The notes under the pieces are model-generated. The model saw only the letters and a list, made by a program, of their open reading frames with translations, was not told the DNA's origin and made no database searches. Of a DNA stretch of 64,000 nt, positions 12,044-24,365 are shown one piece after another. The position numbers and the translations under genes were made by a program. Numbering within the stretch: the stretch's first letter is position 1; every line of letters starts with the position of its first letter. This DNA is from Endomychus coccineus (taxonomy: Eukaryota > Arthropoda > Insecta > Coleoptera > Endomychidae): positions 192,844,315-192,908,314 of the forward strand of contig OY294068.1 of the NCBI GenBank assembly GCA_958510875.1. Direction: 5' to 3'.

Positions 12044-12900
12044 TATACATATGAAACAATCACCCTTATCCACTAAAAATACTGTTAAAGTACTGAGGGC
12101 CTTTCAGTTACCAATTAGCCATCATCAGAGTAAAATTAAAATTTGCCTGTTTGAATACTTTTTGGAATTAATTCGGAATATGAGGGATTATTACCAGCTG
12201 GAGATAAATCTGAATTCATTAAATCGATTTATCAGGTTCCCGCAACAGGTGCTGACGATTATTAGTATGTTATTGTTTGCGTGATAATTAAAATACAGCG
12301 GTTATAAAGGCATCTATTCATTCATAAAACGTTGCAATACTGATCAAAGATTTGTTGCAACCATCGTCCAACGCTATTTGCTGAAGTTTCTCAACTTTGT
12401 TGTTATACTTTTGTTGGTTCAAGGTTACGTCGAATAATCCTCAGGAGTCCACATGAGTTCATAGATGTAAACAAGCTAAAAAACCGTTAAGGCAACACGT
12501 TTGATAGTTTACCTCTTAGACAAATCAGGGATTCACAAAATCGATTATGAATCGTGCTATATGGGACAAACCAAAAGAAATATTCTAACTCGTATAAAGA
12601 ACTTTTTGCAATATTTTACATACAGGTCCCAACATTTCTCAAGAAAGTTTATCACTCTTGAAATACACTGAAGACTAATATCTAAGACATTTACAAGGAA
12701 TGGAAATGTATAAGCGATAAAGCAACCCAATGAATTCAGATTCATCTTCAGCTGAGGGCAATCCATATTAATTTCAAAAAGTATTCAAACATGCACATTG
12801 TGATTTCTAATTTAGTCTATTCTGATATTGGCTACTTGGTAGTTGAAAGGTCTTCAGTACTTTAACAGTATTTTTAGTGGATAAAAGTGATTTTTTCTCA
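12044..12900 (+). mobile_element. Penelope-like element relic flanked by inverted hammerhead-bearing ends
   Basis: Inverted arms at about 12050-12262 and 12690-12895 share TCCACTAAAAATACTGTTAA, the following AAGTACTGA and an AATCTGAATTCATT block. Between them, 12519-12608 encodes DKSGIHKIDYESC, YMGQTKRNILTRI and KN. This is the GIY-YIG endonuclease signature (G-I-Y-K-I ... Y-I-G-Q-T-K-R) typical of Penelope-like retroelements, here with Y-to-H and I-to-M changes. The arms contain hammerhead-like cores: minus-strand CTGATGA at 12122-12128 with GAAA at 12102-12105, and a plus-strand mutated version at 12822-12848. No reverse transcriptase remains. A solo copy of the same terminal sequence is at 40545-40660. 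Confidence 0.7.
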
Positions 12901-13528
12901 TTCATATTTTTACGTCCTGGCGATGAAACGTAAGCGCTGAAACGTCCCTTTTCCCGCATTTTATTTCATGATTTTTCATACAGTCTTGTAAAGATCACTG
13001 GAAAGTCATATTTTTATGAAAGAAGAAGTGAATATTCTAAATCGAAGAATTGGCCAGAATACACAGCAGAATGAAGCTATAAATAAAAAATTTGCCTTTC
13101 TGAGAACCAATTTTCAGTTCCGTCTCCCACTTCCATACAACTTCTCTTTGTTATTTCTTCAATATATTATTACAGGGCATTCAGTTAAGGCAAGTATTTG
13201 TTGATTTACGTTACGTAACAAGGTGGTACACTAATAATAAATAATGGTAGCTTATTTGAGGGGAACGAAAACGCTTTCAACTGAAATTCAATTTGTTAAT
13301 TTAGATACCATTCAAATTGGGCTGCGTAAAACAATGTCGCTCCAGTATAATTAAACGCCATTCCTTTCACATATTATGTACTTTGACATCTTCAATGTCA
13401 ACGTTCTACCTGATGAGGAATGGAAGTATTAATTAACGTATTAAAGTGTGATATGATTTATTACAGTGTTTTTCAACGTGTGGGTCGCCAAGTCTTACTC
13501 GAGGGTTCCGGTCGCAAGCCAAAACCAT
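12901..13528. other. Spacer
   Basis: No supported gene. An open frame at 13016-13204 lacks recognisable motifs. Confidence 0.3.
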
Positions 13529-13925
13529 TTAAAAGTAAAAAGCAAGAGTTGTAGGTCCTACATTACAATAAAAATACAACAATTTCAGTGAGAGTCTGTT
13601 TATTTTTTTATAATTTGTCGAATCGTGATTTTTTCTATTTTTAGACGTGAATAATCGAACATTTTCTTGTTGGAGCATATTTCTCTCTCCAGATTCTATA
13701 TTCACCATTGAATAGGAGGTAGGACCAACGGCACGAATAACTTGAAAGCTTCCCTTGCCAGCTCTGAGTATTCTTTTTTCTCTCCATCCAAAGGACCTCA
13801 ATACTTTTGGAATTAAATTCCATCTTAAGCATGCCGTCGGCAGCAAAATCTATAAAATTTTCTTCCATCTTCGTGGTCAGATCAGCCAGTTGTACTGACA
13901 TATCCAAATATGATTTGCTATCCAT
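13529..13925 (-). pseudogene. Mosaic transposon fragments: ZBED5-like hAT piece and integrase-tail-like piece
   Basis: The 5' half (13780-13925) reads MSVQLADLTTKMEENFIDFA and then ADGMLKMEF, similar to the region before the C-terminal FW motif in ZBED5/FAM200-like hAT proteins. The overlapping frame (13640-13760) reads KGSFQVIRAVGPTSYSMVN and GERNMLQQENVRLF. This resembles the C-terminal tail of gypsy-type integrases (G-P-F/Y plus V-N-Y-x-I). Both identifications rest on short matches. Confidence 0.4.
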
Positions 13926-14411
13926 CTATGCCCATTGTTAGCTTTAGAATCCAGTTCTGGAAACTAACTTCACTTCCAAATTATGCAAGCTCAGTATCAT
14001 ACTAGGAATGTGAGAGCTTACTATCAACGATTGGTCCATTGCAATTTCTTCACTAATCTTCTGAACGCAAGGGAAAGAATCATACATCGTTTTTTTGTAA
14101 AGACGTTAACCACAAACCAAGTTTTGAGAGGAATCCTTCAATGTTTACCCTTGACCGTTAGAATGTTTCCTTCTCTAATTCTATTAGCATTTTATTTAAG
14201 CTTAGAATTGATTTTCATCACATAATGATTCTATTCAATTCTTGTAAGAACATTAACAATTAGCTTTTCAAATCCATGGCTTTACGAACAATTCTAAACA
14301 GTCGAATTGGCAAGGCTTTACCTCCAATAGAGTTCACAACTTTGATGATCTATTAAGCACATCAAGAAGGTTGTAAAAAACTGATCTATTAGATTCGAAA
14401 CGTGGTTATTA
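13926..14411. other. Spacer
   Basis: No supported feature. An open frame at 13983-14225 has no known motif. Confidence 0.3.
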
Positions 14412-16413
14412 GGCTGTGCCAAAAAAATCGATATTTTTTTATTTCGCTCTTCTTCGAGTATATCATTCTCCGTTCAAATTCATTCAGGTCCCCCAAATTT
14501 GAAACAAATCGGTTAATATTTAGAGGTGCATCAAGCCCAAAACGTGTTTTTTTAAGTTTTTCCTCAATTTTTAAGAAGTTTCTTAACATTGTTCTACAAT
14601 AACGGGATGTTTGACACTTCGGAGACATTTTTATATTCAAACACAAAGATTTTAATGCATTTCAGTCGCCAAATTCACTTTCCGACAAATATATGGCGAA
14701 AAGAACAATTTTTTTAAGGCCTAAAAACTTTCAACTTCAATAACTTCATATTTTTAGGTTCTTGATACGTCCATATGTTCTTTTAACTTAGTCTAGTATC
14801 ACGTAGCATTAATTGAATTGATAATTTTAGAGAAATTTGCCCATCAGCTATGATAATCTACACTCGAGTGGAAAAACGCACCACTTGAAAATGCACCAAA
14901 AATGGCAAAAATTCAGAGTGCCTTAACTCGGTTGTATTTAGTCGGAAATGAATTAATCTTAGAGTTCTGAAAAGGTTAGGACCTTCCCTTTAATGTGATG
15001 CCGGTTAATGTGATACCAAATCAATTCCACCCCCTCCCATCTCGCTAAGAAGAATATGTTCCTGGTGTCGATAAATGTCTCATTTTGACAGCTCGTAGGC
15101 CGAGCCGAAAAAATCATGGACTCAATCAAACAACAGGTCAATAAATTTCAATCATTTTTCCTTAAGTTCCCTAAAAATTTGAGTTTTTACAATGATTTGG
15201 CGGGAAGCTATGAATTTTTCGGAAAATTACCATTTTGCTTTCTTTTTGGCCACAACTTTGCCAATTTTGTACCGCAATCAATGAATCTTTATAAAATTAA
15301 TCGACGAGTCATAAAGTTAATGGAATGTGTTGAGTACAGAGTATATAATCATACATTTAATAATTTGTACATCACATTAACGCTTTTTACGCAACGCTTG
15401 GAATTCGCCGCTTATGCTCCTCGACAACTTTCAACAGGTACTGCTTTTGCTCTCCGATCTTCGTCAATTCGGAATTATATTTTGTAATTAACTCTAAGCC
15501 TCTTTCCGCGGTGTCATTCGTAACTTGCAAAAAAAACATGAACATTTTTCATTCGCTTCTATATAAGATTCGTTGCTTTTCCACGCAGATGGATCTTCAG
15601 TTAATAAATCGCAGTTCACGTCAAATCTTTAAGTGTATGTTGACAGAATAGTTCATCGATACAACGCGTTCTCCACATCTCTAGTTCGGTGTCAGATTTG
15701 GATTTAATAATAACATTTTAACCGGCTACGAGCTGTCAAAGTGGGACATTTTTTGACACCAGGAACATATTTTTCTTAGCGGGGTGGGAGTGGATAGAAT
15801 GAGTTTGGTATGACATTAACTAGCATCGCATTAAAGGGAAGGTCCTGACCTTCTCAGAACTCTAAGATTCATTCATTTTCGACTAAATTCAACCGAGTTA
15901 AGGCACTCTGAATTTTTGCCATTTTTGGTGCATTTTCAAGTTGTGAGTTTTTCCACTCGAGTGTAGATTATCATAACTGATGGGCGATTTTCTCTAAAAT
16001 TATCAATTCAATTAATGCTACGTGATACTAGACTACGTTAAAAGAGGAGAAGGACGCATCACGAACCTAAAAATATGAAGTTTTTGGAGTTGAAAGTTGA
16101 AATTACAGTTTTTAGGCCTTAAAAAAATGGTTCTTTTCGCCATATATCTGTCGAAAATGGATGTGGCTACTGAAATGCATTAAAATCTTTGTGTTTGAAT
16201 GTGAAAATGTCAAAAATTCCGTTATTGTAGAACAGTGTTAAGAAACCTCTTAAAAATTGAGGAAAAACTTCAAAGAACACGTTTTGAGCTTGATGCACCT
16301 CTAAATATCAACCGATTTGTTTCAAATTCGGGGGATCTGGATGAATTTGAACGGGGAATGTTATACTCGAAGAAGAGCGAAATAAAAATATATCGATTTC
16401 TTTTGGCACAGTC
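14412..16413. mobile_element. Giant foldback element, ~700 bp inverted arms, TA target site
   Basis: A 2.0 kb element flanked by TA (14410-14411 and 16414-16415). The outer ends read GGCTGTGCCAAAA and GACTGTGCCAAAA. The left arm runs from 14412 to about 15110 and the right arm from about 15725 to 16413; they align almost end to end with scattered substitutions. The unique centre (about 15110-15725) includes a 123-codon open frame at 15116-15487 that matches no family I recognise. No transposase motif was seen. Confidence 0.85.
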
Positions 16414-17779
16414 TAGTGGTTATACTATCCTTGTAACTACATTTACGTATTTTGACACATGCAACTATTGAGTGAGAATCTGTATCTCCTTCGCTTGAGA
16501 AGGCAAAACTTTCTCATTTTCTCACCCCCACAAACTATTTTCTATTGACAGATAATATACTGTGAAAATACCCAATGCACAATCATGTTCCCTGTTACAT
16601 AACAATGTTACTATGTATATTAATACATTGTACTCATGTATAAAACTCATGTATATATTGTAAATTGTATCAGATTGATAAGAAAAAAATGTTCATTGTC
16701 TACGTATCTACGAATGAGATATTTTCTTGGATTTCTATTATAGTTATTTCGATAGGTTTGGGAGAATACTTTCACGTGAGTTTGAGCACTTTGTGATCTA
16801 TTTCCTGTGTTCCTAATAGGAAATGGAATGATATCAAGTTCACTAAAGCGGAAGAGGTAACGCGATTCATTCTATTATAAATGAATGGAAGTTTTTGAAT
16901 TTCCTGTAGCGAAGCTTTTAATATTAATATCTGTTCAAATTGCCTTTATTGATTCTTGGTATTACTTATATAGTGTCTAAATTGAGCTATATTTGTTATA
17001 CTGTAAATAATTTTTGCATCTATTTAAATGTTAGTTAATTTGTTATTAAAAATGTATCAAGAAACATTTCAGATCTGTCTCCCAGAAAAATGGGAAGCCA
17101 AATGTTTTTTTGGGAGGCATGTACTTAACTCTTGAAAGTTCAGTTCGTTCCAGTAGGATAATTGAAGAATTTGCTATTTTTTCTGAAGACTATTGTATTA
17201 TTTGTAATGCCTAGTGCTCGTTGAGACAAAGATGTTTTTAACTAATTGTCACAATATTAATTTCCATTTATTCCTTGATTCCAATATGATCGTATCAACT
17301 GGGAATTTTCGCCATTTAATTTTTTTGAAGTTTTATATTCAAAAAGTGACAAAATTAATGTAATGGAGAACGCAAAAGATGCCCGTTGATTGTTAACAAA
17401 TATCGGTTTTTCTAACTATTAAAGTCCCATGAAGACATAATGAATGTAAGTCATAACTGAGAAAGGAAATGTATCTTAATCTTGTATATACCTATGTATT
17501 ATTTTTTGCCATATGTATATCTGCATTTTTCTGAGCCCAAAGCGTTTGTTCTAAATTCTGAAATTAGTATTTGATAAAAGTTGAGTACTTCTGGGGTACT
17601 TTTCCCTATTGATTTTCTTGCTGTTTATAATCAATAAAGATAAAAAAACCATGATGTTGTATTATTTACTTTTCCTTAATTCCTTATATCCTGAAAACGA
17701 AAGTGAATACACGCTCGTTTTGTCTGGAGGCAACAAAAGTTGCCAAATAGCCTATCTAATCGAATTTAATTCCAAGAGT
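16414..17779. other. Spacer
   Basis: AT-rich, with no supported gene or named repeat. Confidence 0.35.
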
Positions 17780-19345
17780 GCTCATTTAGTGCAGTCAAAT
17801 GAGTATGAAAATAGGTCAAATATCTAAATCCATGGGAAATGGGTCTATTTTGATGGGACAAAGTCCATTCTCTTCAGAATTTCATCAGAAACAAAGTTGA
17901 ACACAGATATAGTTGCACAAATATATAAGCAATGAATTAATAATTCAGTTAGCTTTATGAGGAAGACACTATTTTGGTCAGGGAACACATGAAAATAGTA
18001 GAAGAATTGGTTGAATTCACTTTATTTGTTATAAACAATTTATTTATCAACAAATAGACGAATTCGACCAAAACTCCTAGTTTGAGGTCGTTTTCGATTA
18101 ATTTTAGCCTTCTGAATTCGATTTTATTGTCAATATCGGCGAACGTATACCGGCAAATTTGTCAATTTGTTACGAACAAACTACATTTATCAACAAATAT
18201 ACAAATTTGACCAAAATATCGAGTTTGGGATCATTCTCGTCTTATTTTTGCCATTTAATTATGATATCACTGTTATTATGATCGTTAAATGCGTGAGAAA
18301 ATTTTTGAATTGTCATAAACAATTTATTCATCAATAAATATACGAATTGTGCTACAATGTCAAGTGTACAGTCGTTTTCGTCCTCTTTTAACGATCCAAT
18401 AATGATTTTATTGAGACATAAAACGAATTGTAAATGTTCTTAAAATCAGTCAATTGATATTCAAATAAATTATATAAAAAAAGAAATATATATATATTTT
18501 AATAGAAAAATCTCAATTTTGAAACGAACTAATAAAAAATATTTTATCAAGGAATTTGAGTGCACGAGATTAGAAGATGAATATTGAATACAGTTTCAAA
18601 GAAGCAATTTTTAGCAAACAAATTGTTGAAATTAATTCAATGGTTTTGATTTAACCAAGTTTCCACTTGGAAATACACTCTTTCCGATCCTCTTTAAATA
18701 AACACAAAAGTTCTAGGAAATGATGTAAGGTCAACGACTCTTAACTTGGAATTTTGGCTCAATTCGTGTATTTATTAATAAATAATTTGTTTATAACAAT
18801 TCAAACATTTATTCATGCATTTATCGATCATAATAACAATAACGCCATAACTAAAAGGTAATAATAAGCCGAAAATGGCCCCAAACTCGACATTTTGGTC
18901 AAATTCGTATATTTGTTACTGAATATGATTTGTTTATAACAAATTAACAAATTCGTGGGTATAGATTCAGCGATATTGATGATAAAATCGAACTCAGATG
19001 GCCAAAATTAGCCGAAATCGACTCCAAACTCGGAATTTTGCTTAAATTCTATTTATTGATAAATAAATTGTTTATAGCAAATGAAGTTAATTCAACTACT
19101 TGTTCAAATATTTTCAATTGTTCACTGACCAAAAATAGTCTTTCTCATAGATGAGATAATTAAATTGTTAATTTATTGTTTATAAACAATATAAAAAATT
19201 TGCGCAACTATATCTGTGTTCAACTTTGTTTCTAAAATTCTGAAGAGAACTTTGAACTTCGTCACATCAAAATCGACTCATTCACCAAGGATTTAGATTT
19301 CAAATACCCATTTGAATGAACTAATTGACTTCATTAGACAATGAA
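17780..19345. mobile_element. Foldback element with ~550 bp arms built of internal repeats
   Basis: The left arm (about 17780-18365) and right arm (about 18750-19345) are inverse copies. Markers are AACAAAGTTGAACACAGATA at 17890 and its complement near 19215. Each arm contains two or three diverged repeats of roughly 170-190 bp, each with a TTGTTTATAACAA-like core and an ATTCG(A/T)CCAAAA block. The ends are approximate because the outer 50 bp are diverged. No coding capacity. Confidence 0.75.
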
Positions 19346-19951
19346 AATGTTCTCCAGTAACCAAACAAGTGAATAATATCTCATTCTAATGAGAGATATT
19401 CTCTATAAACAACCACGTTTTGATTTATTAATTAAAGCTGACTAGACTACAAGCTTTCTAATTATATTAGAATCGAAATTTGATAACGAATTTCACAGGA
19501 TGAAGGCTTAACAAGTTATCCTACTTCAAGCCCTTTGTTAGTTAGAATATTCATATCTCGTATGAAGAAGAAGTAATCATCTGATTTAGAACAGTGCGAA
19601 TTATCTCATACGTCATTACGTCAACAGTATTCACCCTAATGTTGAATTTGAATAAGTTGAACAATAGATTTGTGATAATACATAAATGCGTCTCATAATT
19701 CAGTTAGATCCCACCTATCCATAACAAAGAAACATTCTCAACCAACTTCCTCCCTGGCTAATACCTTTACGAATTTTGAATCATAAACATGCAAAGCACT
19801 TCCTCATCAAATCTTCAGTTTCAAACTGAGTAACCATAGTTACGTTTGAATACATGACGATTTATTCCCTTGGTTACCTTTCTAATAAATGATTCTACAC
19901 TTCACAAAATTTTTACAAAAGTCAATGTGAAGCCCTACTACAAGCATCAAA

Positions 19952-22900
19952 ATGTTGAATTTCGAATTAACAACAGATAAGGATCGGAGGGAAGCTGCGG
20001 CCATAGATCGCCGAAGAACTATGGAAGAAGAAAGGAGAAGACGTATTTTCGATCCGAAAACTAGATTGATAGGGGTGAGTTTTTAAAGCTAATAATATGA
20101 AGACGGAAACTAATTTTCGTATTAAAGATTGACTACCATACCCTCGATCAACAAATTTTAGAGAAAAAGAAGCGCGATGCCCAAGAAAAAATGGTAGAGC
20201 AGGTAATGGACGAGGAAATGGTGAAAAATGACGAAATAGCGTTAGCTTATGAAAGAAGAGAACAGCAAGTGAGTAGTCACTTCGAATAAATTTGAGATCT
20301 ATTGATTGAAAACGGAATTTGATAGTTCAGATGTAATTCAAACCAAATAGATGATGCGTAGTAAGTTCTAGCAAGTCATTTATCCAATCATATCGTTCGG
20401 TTTCTTATGAATATTAAATAATATCCAACAACCTTCACTTCTCTTGGAATGATAAAAGAATAATACGTTCAAAAGTCATCCTGCATTCGGGAAAACATAA
20501 TGTTTGTTTGAAGGCATATATAATTCCACAAAATACGTTCTTCCTCTACTCAAAAAACTGTTTCAATGGTGCGTTGTATTTATTTGTTTGACATCCGACA
20601 GGAAAGGCAATGTTTGCTCAAGGAAATCAACAACTTCCGGAAAGTCTATCAACGTTTCGAAGATCGTCGAGAATATGATCTGAATGATCCTCAGCTGATG
20701 AAAAAGGAATTGCCGGCAAGAGTGCACGATGACGATCCCAGATTAGGAATTTCTTCAGCTCAGAAGTATGTAAAAGCTTTGCATTTTGTAAATCGAATCT
20801 ATTCCGTTAACACTATTTCCTGAAACAATAACTAAATATTCAATCTGAACGAGAGTGAACCTAAAAATATTATTTTACAGTGGTATAATTTCATTCTGAT
20901 TTCTTGGTATCATAGCATTTCTTTTTAGGTAACAGCACTATATGCGTATGTCCCAGAGTAAAGAAAGAACATAGAATAAACAGCAGATACAACAAAAAAT
21001 ATTCATCTTATACCGTAAAGTTAGTTGAATTATGTCCCCTGTGTGCGAGTTTCGTTCAAACTGAATATGTTGTTTCTGAAACTGTCACAAGTTTTCTTTT
21101 TAGTATTATCAATATGAGCAAATTCCGAACAATCTGATATGATATTTGGAACAGAGATTGTGATAGGTTCAGCCAGAACAGTAGAAGGAATATTAATATA
21201 ATTCGTCGTTTAATTAATGTGTGGAAATTAAATTAAAACAGGAGGTCCAAACATATACTAACCTCAATGAATTAGTAGCCAAACTAGAACAATGATGCCG
21301 CTAAAGCGCTCTATAAATTCATTTCTTCGTAGAAGTTTACGATATCGCCACTAGATGATGTGAACATGCATCACGGAAAAACATTTATTAGAGAACCGTC
21401 GATGAACTGAACTGAAGAACTACTTTCTTGATTACTTCCTAGTTCGCTGAGTAATTTCATATCTATTCCGATATTAATACAGTTTTATATGTTTCGATCT
21501 TATTTACGTTTAGTCAAAAGTAGTATTGTATTCCCTTCTCTGTCGAACACAGCTAGCTAGAATGTGTGAAATATACGCTACAGGAAACTATTTTAACACG
21601 CTTCACCTGTATGTATTAGTCCAGTCTAAGAACCGGAAAATAAAAAAAAAACCTGTAGGTTCGAATCAAAAAATTTGCCTTAACTTCAGGAGGTTCTCAG
21701 GATCATTCGTACACCTTAAAACCTCTTGGGAACCCCAACCCCACCCATTGCGGGCAAAATGGCCCGAAATCTCCAAGTTTTGAATTGTATTTTCTACAAA
21801 AAAAGGTATTTTGGCAATTCGAGTGCACCTAGGAGTTTTTTTAGGCCGCTGAACAATCCATCGTAGGGGTGGTCATATCGACAAAATTGGCCAATTTCGC
21901 ACCCCTAATATGTTATTTTACAATTTACGTGTTTTAGGCACTTCGAATGCACCAAGTAGGTTTTTTGGGTCGCTGATCACGAATCCGAAGCTACATTTAC
22001 TTGCAATCCATCGTAGGGGTGGTAAAATCGACGAAATTGGCCAATTTTGCACCCCTATATGTTATTTTGCAATTTACGTGTTTTTGGCATTTCGGATGTA
22101 CTAAGGAGGTTTTGGGTCGCTGAATACGATTCCGAAGCCAGATTTACTCCGAAGTAGCGTGTCAAATTAGCCATTTTTGTAAATTTCCCACTCCTACGAT
22201 GATATTCGAGTAAATCTGGCTTCGGAATCGAATTCAGCGACCCAAAAAACCTCCTTGGTGCATTCGAAATGCCTAAAACAGGTATATTGCAAAATAACAT
22301 ATTAGGGATGCAAAATTGGCCAATTTCGTCGATTTGACCACCCCTACGATGCATTGAAAGTAAATCTGGCTACGGATTCGTGTTCAGCGATCCAAAAACC
22401 ACCTAGGTGCACTCGAAGTGCCAAAATACCTTTTTTTGTAGAAAATGCAATTCAAGACTTGGAGATTTCGGGCCATTTTCGCCCCCAATGGGTGGGGTTG
22501 GGGTTCCCAAGAGGTTTTAAGGTGTATGAATGATACTGAGAACCTCCTGAAGATAATGCAAAAAATTTTTTTAGTTCGAACTTACATGTTTTTTTTAAAT
22601 TATAGCTAAAATCCCGGTTCACAGCCTGGACTATATGTGAACAAATCTAAGATGCCAATTCCCACCGATTTCTAATTGTCATATCGATAGGCAACATTAA
22701 ACGCATGTAATTCGCCTGACAATATAATAGTATGCTGACAATGAATTAAGCAGCACCCTTCTGTCTGCTTCATATTTCATATTCATTTTTAGAAGAAATG
22801 AAATTACTTACTCGTTCCACTGATGACCAGAGAAGGCGAAACAGCTGTCTGGTCTTATCCAACTGTAGCCTTAGTGATCAATCTAGAGAGACTTATACTA

Positions 22901-24273
22901 TTTATAGATCTAATTTTAAGAGAAAAACCGGAAATTGATATAGTTTAAAAAGCTAAATAACACACTTTTATTAGAAACGCACTGAAAAGCCAAAAATATA
23001 TGTTTGTTTAATACACTATGTGCTATTATTAATATTATTATGTTCAAATTCTAAGTGTTAAAGGGTGGGGAACTTTCTGGTTCGATTTTTCTGTGAAAAG
23101 ATAGGTTAATTTTAACACAAAGCTTCCCTTACTTCTACACGCAGCTACTTTACATTGAAAATAATAATAATATTGCATTCTCAATAAAGAGTAAGGTCCT
23201 TGATGATTAAAAACTTTCTTTCCACTACAGATTCGAAGGGGAAGATCTAATAAATGATCAGAGGGTCAAAATACAGCGCGAACAGATCCGGTCCTGGTTG
23301 GATCAACAGATGCAAGAGAAAATGTCAGCTCAGAAAGAACAGAAACAGGCTGAAGAAGCGTACAAAGCGGCTGTGGTATCACGAGACGAACGGGCTCTAG
23401 AACTGGAAAGAATGGAACTAGAATGTAGAAAACGTCTTCAGGAAGCTTGTCGTAGGTTCAACAAGGCCCTCGTAAATATCCCGTTTTATTGATATATAGG
23501 AATGTCTTTTTTTTTTCTTTTTTAATGTCGAGCGAACATAGATCTTGGTTTATTCGATAATATCCTAAATTTTTGAATCTTAATCGACGTAGAAGATATT
23601 CCTCATAGACGAAATATAGAATAGTTTTCACTACTGTATAACTTTGTTTATAGGCTACAGAAAAAGAATACGAGAACAGGTTGCTCAAGAGACAAACAAC
23701 GCAAGACAATCTTGCCGAAATTTATAACACAATGACCAGCGAAATGTTGGCGGAAAGTCCTGACGTGGCCCAAAGCAACTTGGGACCGTCAAGAAAAATA
23801 GGTTCACAGTATAAGGGCATGTCGCGCGAAGAGAAAGAAGAAATACGAAAAGGACAATTGGCTCAGATTGAAGAGAAAAAGGTAAGAAAGGATTATGGGA
23901 TTTTGCAATTTGATAACGAACAATGATTCCAGAAACAAAACGCACTGGAAAAGCGAATTGATAGAGAATTCGATGATTACTTAAATGGGACCCAAAGAAC
24001 TATTGCAACAATGGATTTAGATTTGAAACGGAAAGAAAAGTAAGTTACGTTGATTCACTTTTTCAAAATTTAATAATCCCTGGCAGTGGAAATATTTTAG
24101 AAGAAACTATACCTATTTTTCCAATTTGTAGAGCCCGACTGAAAGCCATGGCAGCAGAAAACTTAAAAATGGCAAATGAACAAAAACTGAAAATCAAATA
24201 TTTAGAAAAGGTTGTTTATGCAAATAATCCCACAGCTGCATATTTCGATCAATTCAATAAATCTACTAGATAA
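19952..24273 (+). CDS. RIBC2: RIB43A-like with coiled-coils protein 2
   Basis: Seven exons with matching phases: 19952-20074, 20128-20268, 20602-20765, 23231-23471, 23654-23881, 23933-24039 and 24132-24273, giving 381 residues; human RIBC2 is about 380. It starts MLNFELTTDKDRREAAAIDR. Landmarks are IFDPKTRLIGIDYHTLD, a long charged coiled coil, RRFNKAL, EIYNTMTSEMLAE and the family's C-terminal signature NNPTAAYFDQFN before KSTR-stop. RIB43A proteins are microtubule inner proteins that line the partitioned A-B junction of axonemal doublets. In an insect the likely sites are sperm flagella and chordotonal cilia. The start was chosen as the ATG opening this conserved N terminus. Intron 3 (2.5 kb) carries a foldback element and a hammerhead-like motif. 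The gene converges on HDAC11, with stop codons 92 nt apart. Confidence 0.93.
21619..22631. mobile_element. Foldback element, ~480 bp arms, TA target site (GTCCAG terminus)
   Basis: Flanked by TA (21617-21618 and 22632-22633). The ends read GTCCAGTCTAAGAACCGG and GTCCAGGCTGTGAACCGG. The arms meet near 22170. Each arm contains repeats of roughly 170-190 bp carrying a CATCGTAGGGGTGGT block and a GGTCGCTGA(A/T) block, so the arms are themselves tandemly repetitive. It lies in RIBC2 intron 3. The right end at 46892 has the same GTCCAGG terminus. Confidence 0.85.
22811..22860 (+). ncRNA. Minimal type I hammerhead ribozyme-like motif
   Basis: CTGATGA at 22820-22826, a weak stem II (CC/GG, 22827-22836, C22837 unpaired), GAAA at 22838-22841, then CAGCTG and TC. 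In the standard model A15.1 pairs U16.1, stem III is the very short CAG/CUG hairpin, and GUC at 22847-22849 is the cleavage triplet. Stem I begins CCA/UGG. Apart from the shortened stem II, all core nucleotides agree with the hammerhead consensus. Such minimal type I hammerheads are known from Penelope-like elements and metazoan retrozymes. It lies in the sense strand of RIBC2 intron 3. Activity is untested. Confidence 0.6.
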
Positions 24274-24365
24274 TATTATATCATACATACTTTATATAAT
24301 ACAAAATTACATCGTTTTAATATATATTTATGGTCTTATTAGATTGCTTGGTGCACATTTTTCCT

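Noticed and set aside
12822..12848. Active hammerhead in the right Penelope arm
   Set aside because: Stem II is kept, but the core reads CTGATAT instead of CTGATGA, which should abolish catalysis.
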